Positions 44,033 to 55,253 of a DNA stretch of 64,000 nt are shown piece by piece. Under the pieces are notes generated by a model. That model had not been told where the DNA came from. It was given only the letters and a program-made list of their open reading frames with translations, and ran no database searches. Each line of letters starts with the position of its first letter. Within the stretch, counting starts at the first letter, position 1. Source of the stretch: Coptis chinensis (lineage: Eukaryota; Streptophyta; Magnoliopsida; Ranunculales; Ranunculaceae); contig CM027377.1 in assembly GCA_015680905.1 (NCBI GenBank), positions 21,662,501 to 21,726,500 on the forward strand. The letters are read 5' to 3'. Both the position numbers and the translations under genes were made by a program.

Positions 44033-45650
44033 TTGTGGGAGCAACGGGGCGACGACAAAGTTTATCTTGTTGAGCTGGTGTCAGACAAAAATATACCTTA
44101 TACCGGCTCATATCAGAGAATAGTTCAAGACCTGGATAGAAAGGTGTTTGATAATTCATACACCACCCCATCCTTCACGCACGTTGCTTTCTTGCAAAAG
44201 TACTACGACCATTACCTATTCGAGATAGGTGAGTGATAACCCTTAAAAACACAATTAGATTACTCTAACCTTATTCTTACGGTATCAATCATTTTTCCTT
44301 ACTCTCTCAAATAATAATGAAGCAATATAGATAAGAGTACGGAATCGTTCCACTTTTAACTCTCAAGACTTAAACAAATTCAATTGAACAAACACAAAGA
44401 ACAATGGTGAGAGTAATGATATGTGAAATTTCTATTCTAAATAACAACTATTTTAACAAGCAATCATCCTCACATGGCTTCCTTAATCTCCTCTAATGGA
44501 GGTTTTAGCCTAATATCATTATACTATCATTCCCAACATAAGAACAATAATAACAAGTCATAATTTAATAACTAATTTTAACTTTATAAATCTAATTTTA
44601 ACAATAGTCTAAGAATCAAAATGAAGACAACCTAATTTATGAATTTAAAACAATTAAAACTAAATAAGAATTTAATCAATAACTAAATTGAAATGAAGAA
44701 CTAATTCTTTATTATAAAACTAAATTTGATTCTAAATAATAATCTACTTTGTTCTAACACTAATTAATTGAAGGTAAAAACTAGATCTAAAACAAGTTAT
44801 TTTCTCTCATTAATGGAGTCTAACCTCCTTTTCTAATCTAGATCTAGGTATCCTTAAGAGTTAAGTCTTCTACATACAAATGGAAGAGACTAGATCCACT
44901 TTTTCGTGCATGGGCTGAGAAGCCATGTTTTGGGCCAGAAAATCGAGCCCAAAACCCAATTTCTTTAGTCCACAGAGGCCTTTTCAGTTAGATTTGGCTT
45001 CTATGGACTTTTTACCCACTTTTGCTCCTCTGATTGGGTGAAAGCTTGAACCATTGGAAAGATCTTTCCGAGCTGGTCGTTTTGACATAAGATAGCCCCA
45101 ATTCCGAGGTCTAAGTCCAAAGATACGACCTTCGAAAGTTCTGCTGACTTTTGTGCGTTGTTTCTGCCTGCGTTGACTTCGACTTTTCAGCTTTGACCGG
45201 GCTTTAAAAAGGCTTTTTCTCCTTTAATCTTGGCCTTTAATTACAGAACTTTTTAGCAATCAACCCTTGCTCCTTTATCTCACAAAAGGGGCGCATTTCT
45301 GCACATATTCGACTTTGAAGCCTAAAATACACAAAAACACAATAACATTACTAACTCTTACCTATTAATCACATAATTGGTCTCAAAGCAATATTGTTAA
45401 AGGGGTTAAAACTACATTTTTGGGCTCTTATCAGTGAAATTTATACCAAATGATGAGCTGGAGTTCACGAGGAAGAGAATAGAAAAGGGAAGAAAAGGAA
45501 GGCTGGGAAATTTTTGGTACCCATTGTTTACCAGAAGGCACGTTTGCTCGATTATCAGAAGACATTTATACTCAGTTCTGAAATAGAGTTTTTGTGGACT
45601 AAGGTTCCGACACTTGCAACCACACACTCTAGGATATTTAAGAGAAGAAA
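44033..45650 (+). pseudogene. Unidentified plus-strand frame split by the solo LTR
   Basis: Part one (44033-44233) reads MWEQRGDDKVYLVELVSD, then NIPYTGSYQRIVQDLDRKVF and HVAFLQKYYDHYLFEIGE. Part two, in the same phase once the 1200-bp solo LTR and its duplicated site are set aside (45434-45650), has two stops and then KFLVPIVYQKARLLDY, EIEFLWTKVPTL and THSRIFKR. The composition looks coding, and the strand is opposite to the retrotransposon. I do not recognise the family. It could be a captured host fragment or an antisense coincidence. Confidence 0.35.
44234..45433 (-). mobile_element. Solo LTR of a gypsy-type element, with target duplication
   Basis: A 1200-bp block with TGATAA...TTATCA ends, flanked by GTGAG (44229-44233) and GTGAA (45434-45438). 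On the minus strand it starts TGATAAGAGCCCAAAAATG, a common start for plant Tat/Athila LTRs. It differs in sequence from the LTRs of the host element. No internal domain remains, so it most likely formed by LTR-LTR recombination. Confidence 0.8.
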
Positions 45651-45727
45651 ATAGAAGAGGGCCCGACTACCATAATGGTGTACTTTCCCTGTTTTAAACA
45701 CCTGGAAAGAAGTACACCAACGAATCT

Positions 45728-47050
45728 TTAGTCTTTGTAGACTGGATCGTTGAGAAGAGTCTTTTCGATATCTGGAGAGCGCAACTCATGATAATGTTTA
45801 AGGCGTTGGCCATTTACTTTAAATTCGCTGTCATCGTTTAAATTTTTCAAAGAGATAGCCCCATAAGGGGTGACGACAAAGACAGTGAAAAGACCAGACC
45901 ATCGAGTTTTTAATTTTCCTGGAAAAATGTATAATCTCGAGTTGTACAACAAAACTTTCTGACCAATTTTGAAATCTTTTCTTAATATGTGCTTATCATG
46001 CACTCTTTTCATGTTGGCTGTATAGGATTTCGAGAGATCATAAGCATCACTCTGAATCTCCTCAAGCTCATTTAACTGCAATTTCCGCTTCTCGCCTGCT
46101 GCATTGGTATTATAATTGAGGCTTTTGATGGCCCATAGAGCACGATGCTCAAGTTCAACTGGAAGATGACAAGGTTTACCAAAAATGAGGAGGTAAGGGG
46201 ACATGCCTATAGGTGTCTTAAAAGTTGTTCTATATGCCAAAAAAGCATCAGATAATCTTAGAGACCAGTCTTTTCTAGATAGATTAACTGTCTTTTCTAA
46301 AATTGATTTAATCTCTCTATTAGAGACTTCTACTTGGCTACTGGTGTGAGGATGATACGGAGTTGCCACTTTGTAAGTGACTCCATATTTCTTTACTAAT
46401 GATTCAAAAAATTTATTACATAAATGTTTTCCCCCATCACTAATTATAGCTTTGGGAACACCAAATCGAGAGAAAATATTTTCCTTTACGAACAAAATGA
46501 CCGTTTTATAATCATTAGCACGACATGCCAATGTCTCGATCCATTTTGATACGTAGTCAACAGCTACCAGTATGTATAGGAAGCCATAACTATTTGGAAA
46601 GGGACCCATAAAGTCGATGCCCCATACATCAAAAATTTCTACAATTAAAATTAGATTTAAGGGCATCATATTGCGTTGAGTAATGCATCCTAGCTGCTGG
46701 CAGCGGTTGCATGCTTTGCAATGCTCATGTGCATCTTTAAACAACGTTGACCAATAAAATCCACATTGTAGGACCTTGGCCGCAGTTTTCTTACCACTGA
46801 AATGACCACCACAAGATTGTTCATGGCAAAAGAATAACACGTCATTATATTCCCAGTCGGGAATGCAACGGCATATCAGTTGGTCGGAACAATACTTGGA
46901 GAGGTAGGGATCACCCCAGAAATAAAATTTCACAGTGGATAAGAACTTTTTCCGGTCCGATCGAGTCCAAGATAAAGGGACCTCCTCAGTAACTAGGTAG
47001 TTTATTATATCCGCATACCTAGGAGATAAAAACATAGTACAAGTGTTCAT
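45728..47050 (-). pseudogene. Athila-like integrase
   Basis: A 440-codon open frame, the best preserved part of pol. A zinc-binding H-x4-H...C-x2-C domain ([31 protein letters not shown]) comes first. The catalytic core has [14 protein letters not shown] (first Asp), [16 protein letters not shown] (second Asp) and [16 protein letters not shown] (Glu). The C-terminal part is RMSPY-like ([20 protein letters not shown]) and then [20 protein letters not shown] and VNGQRLKHY, phrases typical of Athila. It inserts retrotransposon DNA into chromosomes. This piece looks intact internally, but the polyprotein it belongs to is broken upstream by a frameshift near 47045. Confidence 0.9.
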
Positions 47051-47957
47051 CTAGAAATGAATCGTAGATTCGTTCGGCATCATTATCGACATCATTGACA
47101 ATTCGTGATAAATGGTCTGCTACCACGTTCTTGCAACCTTTTTTATCTCTAATTTCTAGAGTAAACTCTTGCAAAAGAAGGATCCAGCAGATCAACCTCT
47201 GTTTGGCATCTTTCTTTGTTAATAGATAACGCAGCGCCGCATGGTCAGTGTAGACTATTGTGGAAGAACCAACCAGGTAAGGACGAAACTTATCCAGGGT
47301 ATATACAACTGTGAGAAATTCTTTTTCAGTGGTGGTATAGTTACGTTGAGCATCATTAAGAGTTTTACTAGCATAGTAAATGACAATTGACTTGTTCTCT
47401 CGGCGTTACCCTAGGACAGCTCCAATAGTGTAATCACTTGCGTCACACATTAATTCAAAAGGTTTAGACCAGTCAGGTGATTGAATTATCGGAGTTGTAG
47501 TCATGGCGGACTTTAAGGTCTCAAAAGCTTGTTTGCAATCGAAAGTGAAGCCAAATATGACATCTTTAAGTAGGAGATTTGTTAAAGGTCGAGCAACCTT
47601 TGAGAAATCTTGAATAAATCTCCTATAGATGCCAGACTGGAAAGGTTTATCATTTCACACAACTGTAATGCCAGACTTCTTGGGAACAACGTGTACGGGA
47701 CTTACCCAAACACTATCTGAGATGGGGTAAATAATACATGCATCAAGTAACCTTAAAATTTCTTCCCGTACCACATCCTTCATGGTTGGATTTAGACAAC
47801 GTTGCGGTTCACGTGATGTCTTGGCATTTTCTTTAAGATGTATGCAATGGGTGCACACATTAGGGTCAATGTCTTTAATGTCATCGAGAGACCATCCAAT
47901 AGCAGAACGGTGTTCTTGAATGACCTTAATTAAACGTGATTCCTGATCGGCAGTCAA
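47051..47957 (-). pseudogene. Athila-like reverse transcriptase/RNase H with deleted RT core
   Basis: The frame 47957-47655 holds the N-terminal RT segment (CIHLKENAKTSREPQRCLNP, VSPVHVVPKKSGITVV). Within about 10 codons, and after a TGA, it jumps to IYRRFIQDFSKVARPLTNLL near 47620, which in intact relatives lies after the RT palm. The palm and its Y-x-D-D motif, some 200-250 codons, are missing. The RNase H part follows, with DCKQAFETLKSAM, ELMCDASDYTIGAVLG, a stop near 47410, then [19 protein letters not shown] and [10 protein letters not shown]. With no palm, no cDNA can be made from this copy. Confidence 0.88.
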
Positions 47958-49172
47958 TTATGATGATATGATAATTGGGTGACTACCATCTGAATCTAAA
48001 TGTATGTATTTTAAGTCCGAATGAATAGGCTTTAAGTCAAGGGTAGGAGGAGTGGGTATTAAAGATTCTTGAGAAAAGTCATCTTCCAGAGAGAAAATAG
48101 ATTGATGTTCGTCCATGTCGCTTGATAGGATGGTAGTAGGGTCAATTAGTGGTATTGACTCTAAAAACTCGTATACATCCTGTGAATAATTATCAACATC
48201 AAACTCAGAACCACCAAAAGAATGGAATTGGTGTACTTCATCTTCAGGAAAAGAGTTTATGAAATATTCTTGTACAAGGGTGTCAACCAGGTTAATCTCA
48301 CCATCAATGTCATTCTCTGGAATTTGTTTCATCAACTTGAACACATTAGCCTCGACCGAAAGATTTCCGAAAGACATGGTCATGGACCCATCCCTACAGT
48401 TTATGAGCGCATTAGCAGTTGCGAGAAACGGATGCCCTAATATGATAGGAATGGAGTCACAGGCAACTTCTGTATCCAAAATGACAAAATCTATGGGATA
48501 AAAGAAATCTTGGACATTTACAAGGATATTTTCCACAATGCCTTTTGGATACTTAATAGATCGGTTGGCTAATTGTAGAGTCATCGTGGTAGGTTTAAGC
48601 TCGTGTAGACCTCGTTGTTTAAATAAGTAATAAGAAAATAAGTTCACACTAGCTCCTAGGTCTAGTAATGTTGTAGCTGTATATTTGTCACCTAATGTGC
48701 ATGGAACTGTTGGTCTACCGGGGTCCTTGTATTTTACTATACCATTGTATTCAGTGATGGACGGAAATTGTTCAGTAAGGAAGGCCTGTTGAGGCACATT
48801 TGTTTTTCTTTTTGTGGTGCACATGTCTTTTAAAAATTTTGCATGTTTTGGTAATTGCTTTAGGGCATCAAGAAAGGGTAAGTTTATTGTCAAATTCTTA
48901 AAGGTTTCTCTAATTTCATCAAAGTTTTCATCAGGTTTATTATTTGCCAATCGGGCAGGAAATGGTGCCTTAAGGCGGAATTTGGCATTAGGGTCCACTT
49001 TCTCGTTTCCTAATTTTTTAGATGGTAATGTTGTTGAACTTGGTGTTTCCATCGTAAGTTCATTCTCTAAAACAGATTCATTGGAACCTCCGGTATCTTT
49101 TGTTTGATCATCTAGCATACGGATTTGATTGCCAACGGTTTTTCCAGATCGAAGAGTAGTGATTGCATTCAC
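47958..49172 (-). pseudogene. Athila-like protease region
   Basis: A 404-codon open frame. The N-terminus (MNAITTLRSGKTVGNQIRM) is the usual Athila gag/protease joint. The central part has FPSITEYNG and an aspartic protease-like site in LLDLGASVNLFSYYLFKQRG, where the usual D-T/S-G is DLGAS. This is followed by TMTLQLANRSIKYPKGIVE and ILGHPFLATANALINC. The C-terminal 100 residues are acidic and lead to the RT. A stop separates it from the RT frame at 47958. In the intact polyprotein it would release gag and pol products. Confidence 0.82.
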
Positions 49173-49310
49173 CTCACCTTAAGTTGGAGCATTTGTACTA
49201 GGTGTATTGGTGAGTTCAAAGGCAGTATTCGCTGGCTTAGGGTTTGGAACTGCTTGGCCAGGAAACACGCCTTTCTGGCTCTTTTCTTGCGCTAATTATT
49301 GAAGTGATTG
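49173..49310. other. Break between gag and protease frames
   Basis: About 140 bp between the gag C-terminal frame and the protease frame, with stops in the expected frame. It is the point where the gag-pol polyprotein is interrupted. Confidence 0.5.
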
Positions 49311-50745
49311 TTAGATAGACGTTAGAATTTGTGATTGTTGGTTCATGTAAGCGAAGAAAGTTTCGCTTGTCCTACCAGTAGCGAGAGGCATAGGTTGTGC
49401 AACAGGGACTAGTTCACGATTATTGCTGAGAAGTTGTTGATTATAGCCAAAATTTGGATTGGCTGGAACAAGGCTGCGGTTGTTTTGATAGTTAGCATTT
49501 GAATTACTTTGAAATTGATTTTGACTTTGTTGGTATTGATGATTATTTCCTTGGTGGTATGGAATAAAATTGTTGATTGGTCGAACAGGTGGATTGGCAA
49601 AACCTGGAGGAGCCATTTGTTGGTTATTCGGGCGCCAAGCGAAATTTGGATGTTGTCTCCATGGTGCATTAGGAATGTTGAATGCATATGCCTCCTCTGG
49701 TATTTGGGTAGGGGGAGCATGTAACAAGGGACAATAAGCACCAAGATGGTCTGGACTGAGACATAGAACACATGGGGAAGTGTTAACGTTCATATCCTAT
49801 TGTGGAAGTTGATCGTTTACTTGAATTGCAAGAGCATCTACTTTTTTAGTGAGGGATTCTATCAGTTTTTTCAATTCGGGATTGGGTTTTACCTCAAAAA
49901 TAGACGTAGCTTTTGTAACAGTAGCCTTAGATGACCTAGAATAATCAGTGTTACCCCAATGTGTACCTTTTTTGCCTTATTTTTCAAGAAAAGTATATGC
50001 TTCAGTAGCTCCTTTATCCATGAAGCAACCGCCGTTCATTATATCAAGAGTTTCTTTTTGATGATTAGAAAGTCCATTAAAGAATGAACGAACAAGGACA
50101 GCTTTGTTTAGTCGGTGATGAGGACATTCTAAAAGAAGATCAGTAAAGCGACTCCATGTTTCCATAAAGGATTCATGAGGATTTTGACGAAAGAATTGAA
50201 TTTTCTGAAGCATTTCAGTAGTTTTCTTCTGAGTATAAAATTGAAGCATGAAAGCTTGAACAAGTTTATTCCATGTGTCTATGGATTGTGGTTGTTGTCC
50301 TGCTAGCCAAATTGACGCTTTATCTGCTAAAGTGAATGGAAACAGCCGCAGCAAGAGTTGTTCCTTAGAGACTGCTGGATGGTGAAATGTTGTGACCACT
50401 TGTTGAAGCCTACGAAGGTGATTGTACGGTTTTTCATGATACAAACCATGATACACAGGTAACAAACTAAAAACGCGCGTTTGGTAGAATTGGAAAATCA
50501 TCGACAATATCCTCGAGTTTGATGCAGGAAGGTCCTTCCTGTATTGCTGTATAGAAGTTTGAAAGGGGCTTCTTAGCTGGAAAATCAGCCATAATGAATG
50601 ACGGGAATGGTGACAAGGAATCTTGCTGATTTGGATTAATAGATGAAGAACTTTGTGGTGGTAAGAACTTATGCAGATGCTTATCGTATTTTCTCCTACG
50701 ATAAGTATGTTCAAATTCTTTAGTCGAACCAGACCGTAATCTCAT
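49311..50745 (-). pseudogene. Athila-like gag
   Basis: ATG at 50745 (MRLRSGSTKEFEHTYRRRKY), changing frame near 50480. The retrotransposon gag core follows at about 50400-49977: LRLFPFTLADKASIWLAGQ, WNKLVQAFMLQFY, NPHESFMETWSRFTDLLLEC, VLVRSFFNGL. After stops at 49977 comes 49793-49311 with a zinc knuckle CVLCLSPDHLGAYC (C-x2-C-x4-H-x4-C) and a Gln/Asn/Pro-rich tail (PNNQQMAPPGF, NNHQYQQSQNQFQ). In working elements gag forms the virus-like particle and binds RNA. Here it is split into three frames and cannot make a full protein. Confidence 0.87.
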
Positions 50746-52902
50746 GCAAGCATAAAATTAGATCTATTAGACAGAAGGAACTTATTATTATTTGAGCTTT
50801 ATTATTATCTTTAAGCATTAGAGTTTAACAACATAGGCCTAAGCTGCTGCTAACGTAGTAATATAGCTAGGAATACGTGTATATAAACCAACAGCCAGAT
50901 TACAAGAAAGATATATGAGGGAGGATTTCCGTGCAAACATGATTCTAATTAAGTAACCTCAATCTTTCAAGTTTCCTAGACACCGTTGGAATATGATTAA
51001 GATTTATGGAATTAAAATTTATGCAAGGTCTTAATTGATTAAATTTTTTATTTTTTTTTCCTTTTTTAAAAAAAATATTTATGCAAGGGTTAAAGTAAAA
51101 TCATGCCATCATGGAAATACAACTCTTACGTATATAATTGAAGTCTAAACATGCAATTATAACTGACCCATACATTATCAGATACAGTAGCATGTGAGGA
51201 TACTCTACTCATACGTATAGTAATACTTATAGGCAATGTTGAATCATTAATAAATACTTCGATACGTACAAGCAAATACACATTAGTAATACGTATATGT
51301 AGGCTAATTTGTAAATATATATTACGTAGACGTATATCTACAGTAACAGGTAAATTGGAATTACTCATACGTATTTAGATACAGTAGCATGTGAAAATAT
51401 TATACGTACGCGTATATATACTACTAAACAAATACGTAAACTAGACATGCAACGTATTATACATAAATTAAAATACGACTATTGTATTGCAAAATAATTT
51501 GATTTCGTCAATACTCATTGAGATTGCGAATGTCGTATAGAGAGCAGCTTTACCCTAGTCATGGCGGGGCTGGTATGGTATGCCGGAATAAGGAGCTAGC
51601 TGTGGTTGGGGTTCTGGTAGTGGGACTGGGTCGGGTTGACAGCTATCATACCGAATGCACAGCCATAGTCATGGCAGCCGAGAAAGCGGTGGAGATGGAT
51701 TGGGGTTGCATATGGATTGAAGCCAACTCAGAAGCTGCTGTAAAAGCATTCAATAGCGAAGCAATCCCATGGAGGTTTCGAGCGAGATGGAAGCGAGCAA
51801 TTGCCCGTTTACAACACTGGAAGCTTTCACATGTCTGGAGAGAATGCAACTTTAGCGCGGATGCAGCAGCAAGGAAGGGATCCACTTTATTGAAGGATAC
51901 TTCAGTATGGTACTCTAGTAGACCAGACTTTGTCTCTAAGATAGAATGTCCCTTTAGGACATATTATCGTTTTGGTTGATACAGTATGTAACTTGTATTG
52001 TCTTCGACAATTCCTTCTTTAATAAATCTCCTTACTTGCGTGCAAAAAAAAGTAGCTTTACCCTGCATGGTTTATAAACAACTTACCCAACTCGGATTTT
52101 AACCCTCGTTGGAATGTTCTCCGCTTTCATGACAAAATCGACTTATTAAACAAGACATTTTATTTATACATAGATAAATACTAAACATGCAACAACAGGC
52201 ACCTATACGTATAGATAAATATATCCATGCAAAACAGTACCACATGTATGTATATATACATTAATATGCAATTCATAACCACTTAACCGCATATATATAT
52301 TCACAGGGATATTGACATGATTCATGCATATTATTAACCTAATACGCAAGAGATAGTCCATTAATTACGACATAGTAACTATGTACATGTGAATCATGCA
52401 AAAATACTTTAAAAATTGGAACCTACAGCGTCCCGCAAATTAGCCAAGACTTCGTTTCAACCCATAGACATCCCGAACACCAAGAGGAATTTTTAGTAAC
52501 TGTTTCAAGATCAGAAACTTAGGCCCTTCACTGGAATGAACTAGACCAGTAGATGTTGCTGATGAAAATCGAGCAGGTGAAAGTTACCACCACTCACGCG
52601 CACGAGGGATGATGGCGGACGCGAGTCCAGTATCACGCACGTGTAGTAATCTGGTACAGACGGCTCAAATTTTTACAGTAGTCTTACAGCAGTGTACAGA
52701 TGATTTTCCAGGTCCTAACTTTTGGTTCCTGCAAGTGCCACAAAAAATCCGATATGGGGTCAGGTTAAAAACGTGGGAAAAGTTCGAAATATGAAAAAAA
52801 TGTAGAAAAACAAAAAAATAAACTGAATGAAAGGATGAGAATGGGGGTTTTCCCCTTGGAGCAATTCTAGTTTGCAAGCACAAGTCCTTGGTTATTTAGA
52901 AT
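50746..52902 (-). other. Athila-like untranslated leader
   Basis: About 2.1 kb between the primer site and gag, including the nested LINE tail. The leader is AT-rich and, at 51125-51460, contains around ten TACGTA-type words. The frames 51368-51126 (-) and 52609-52794 (+) have no motif. Long leaders are usual in this group. Confidence 0.55.
51557..52051 (+). mobile_element. 5'-truncated LINE tail with RNase H domain
   Basis: An insertion of 495 bp ending in an A8 tail (52044-52051). It is flanked by GCAGCTTTACCCT (51544-51556) and GTAGCTTTACCCT (52052-52064), a 13-bp target duplication with one change. The plus-strand frame encodes the end of an RNase H-like domain: GGAGMVCRNKELAVV, HTECTAIVMAAEKAVEM (catalytic Glu), CIWIEANSEAAVKAF, and WRECNFSADAAARKG near the C-terminus. 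Only the last 130 or so residues of the LINE polyprotein are present, typical of aborted reverse transcription. It belongs to a different lineage from the LINE at 18.5 kb, judging by sequence. Confidence 0.88.
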
Positions 52903-52915
52903 GGCAGCGGCGCCA
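52903..52915 (-). other. Primer binding site (tRNA-Asp type)
   Basis: The minus strand reads TGGCGCCGCTGCC, 2 nt from the inner LTR edge. It resembles the Athila primer site complementary to the 3' end of tRNA-Asp (TGGCGCCGTTGCC) with one difference. Confidence 0.82.
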
Positions 52916-52917
52916 TT

Positions 52918-54459
52918 TGATCTCTACACTTCTAGGGTCTAAAGATACGAATAACTCGATTCCGTTTGGTGTAGATTTCAAGTCCTTACTCACGTGATCG
53001 TGCATTTTGTTCGAGTAGGAATTCGAACCAACCTAAATATTATGACAGCCTACAACTTGTATTTGCTCTTAGGGAACTAGTGAGTAAGTTTTTTTTTTTC
53101 AAATAACAAATATGGTTGGTTATACTAAAACTACTTAGTTTTCTTCTAGATTTTTTTAGTTTACTTAACATGCACACTAATATAAAGTGAAAATCAATTA
53201 TTAGAAAGGTGTGGAGAGTTAGTTCTCCTAATGTGAAGACAATCTCTATTGTTGACTCTAGATTGTTGCATCTTAATCTTCCTAAAACTCATAGACAAAT
53301 CCTAACAAGATTATTTTGATCCCTAACAATATGACTCATCTCTAAGATCATATTGCTAGCATGTGGAACCAAAACAATGACTTATCACTAAGATCACCAC
53401 CTTGATTCCTAACTAGACTCTACACCAACTACCATTTTGGGATAGGATGTAAGTCCAGTTGTTTTTCCTAAACAACTAACTAGAAAATCAATACAAAAGG
53501 ATTCCTCACATGAGCATCACTAACCCTCCACAAAGGGAGGGTTTTAGCTCATGATCCTTGGGATTAAAATGAAAGTTACAAGAAAGATATGTAAAAGAGA
53601 GAGAGAAAGAAGAAAGGAATACAAAATGTAACAACTAATTACCTAAGGAAAATAGAAGTTTTTATTAAGAACTAGAAAGTGTTGTCCACCATTAAAATGT
53701 TACAAGCTTTTCTTACAACTCTTACTAAAAACTAAAAACTAAAGACAAGTCAAATAAAAATGAACAAAAGTCCTTTTGGAAGTAAATACTCCCTTTTACA
53801 TAAGAGAGCTTTCTTTCTCTTCTCCCAAGTAAAACACTCCCCCCTCATTTACTTTTCTCTTATCCAAAACTAAAATCCCCTTTGACACCTTTCATTGTCT
53901 AGATAATCATCACCTAAATCCAACCAACTTCATTAATTTCATACAAAGTGTCAAATTTGCACCAACTATTTGTACCAATTATTTTGTCTTGCATGATGAC
54001 TCATCAAATCTTGCGGGGCCGCATGGTGGGTCCATGTGATGTGTGTCTAGTGGTGGTTCGGTCGTTTGGCATTTTTTCAACTTCCTGCCAATGCATAGAG
54101 TTCGTCGCACTGATCGTTTGAGCAGCTCACTTGTCACATTCGGAGTCCTGGTTCAAGAGATATGAGCTTCGGCAGTTTGATGCTCCTGTGCACATAATCC
54201 CATTTCTGACTGGATTATGTACTGTTTGAGTCTTTGGGCTTTAGTCCAGATTTGTTGGGCTTCAAATGGGCTTGATTGGAAGGCTTATTTATACTCCCTA
54301 TTCCGTGCTTAAATGCTGGCTTTATCATCATTTTTACATTAGTTGCTCCAACCTGCAAAAAAGCACGAAGATACGATTATTTCATGATTATTAAGCACAA
54401 AATTGACTGAAATGTTACGTCTCTACGGGGTTTTATAATACAGTTTTGGGTGCTTATCA
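52918..54459 (-). repeat. Athila-like 5' LTR
   Basis: Direct repeat of 28590-30125, same TGAT...ATCA ends, 1542 bp. The differences between the two LTRs are scattered single bases and 1-3 bp indels. On the minus strand, transcription would start in this LTR and run toward gag. Confidence 0.92.
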
Positions 54460-54464
54460 AAGTC

Positions 54465-55253
54465 TTCTAGTAGCATGTCTTACACTTGTCATAGTATGTA
54501 GCAACATGTGTTGTACTTGTGAGAACAAGTAGATTATGTTAAGTGAGTTAGTGGTGATAGTGACAAGTCTTGAGGTAGAGTGGAGTGTGTGGTCCTAGTG
54601 GCATGGGAGGTAGAGTGGAGTGTTGTAGGATGTCCCTTACACATTCCACAAACAACGAGTAGGTTGTATGTTTGCAAGTCGGATATTAGTTGTTTGGTAA
54701 AATTGTTGAACATAGGAGAGCAATGGCAATGATTTTCCACTTATATGTTAGGATCACTATGTCAAGTGCCCATTTATTTGCATCTTTTAGAATGAGCGAC
54801 CATTCCTACGATCTCACAGTTGAAGTTTGTCAACCAACCAATATTTTAAAGTATAATAACTTTTTTGTTCAAACATCTAGACTCATTGCAGGCGCAGCGC
54901 GTGCACATTCTTGCTGCTATTAATAAACCAAAGCTCTTGGTTACAAACCCTAAAACGGCATTTTATAGGCAACTAACCCTAATACAAGACCTTATGTAAA
55001 AGACTAAACAATCTGTGCGATAATCACAAGGCCCATAACTTACTGAACTGAAATAACACGACCTAAACCTAGACCTGATGTAAAATAAGACTACTCCTAC
55101 ACCCAATTCGTTGCGCATCCAGGTCTTCTTCATCCAATTCGTTGCATAACGTGTACTGCATCACCTTCAGTACTGTAATAACATCGACTACTTCTAAAAA
55201 ATAACCCCATAACCACGTTAGCTTGATTCCAGTCTCACTCACACAATGCTGGA
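54465..55253. other. Right flank of the Athila-like element, no gene recognised
   Basis: The frames 54740-54534 (-) and 54690-54923 (+) show no motif. A 43-bp phrase containing GTACTGCATCACCTTC at about 55150 recurs at about 56642, on the other side of the probable solo LTR. Confidence 0.4.

Larger units (their letters stand above)
28590..54459 (-). mobile_element. Large Athila-like Ty3/gypsy LTR retrotransposon with nested insertions
   Basis: Two LTRs in direct orientation (28590-30125 and 52918-54459) have TGAT...ATCA ends. The 5-bp flanks are AAGCC (28585-28589) and AAGTC (54460-54464), a target duplication with one change. On the minus strand, the 54459-52918 LTR is followed after 2 nt by TGGCGCCGCTGCC, a tRNA-Asp-type primer site. 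The 30125-28590 LTR is preceded by CTTGAGGACAAGC and a purine-rich tract. Coding order on the minus strand is gag (50745), protease, RT remnant, RNase H, integrase (to 45728), then env-position ORFs (43031-38379). Inserted later: a CACTA-like element, a solo LTR and a LINE tail. These add about 8.3 kb to the 25.9-kb span, so the original was about 17-18 kb even after losing part of RT. It cannot move on its own. Confidence 0.88.

Noticed and set aside
48222-49107. Plus-strand frames opposite the protease region
   Set aside because: They are shadows of the minus-strand polyprotein, which has clear motifs.
28590-54459. Two independent solo LTRs
   Set aside because: The primer site and purine tract sit at the proper inner edges, the gag-pol between them has the matching orientation, and the outer 5-bp flanks agree at four positions. 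A single element explains this better.
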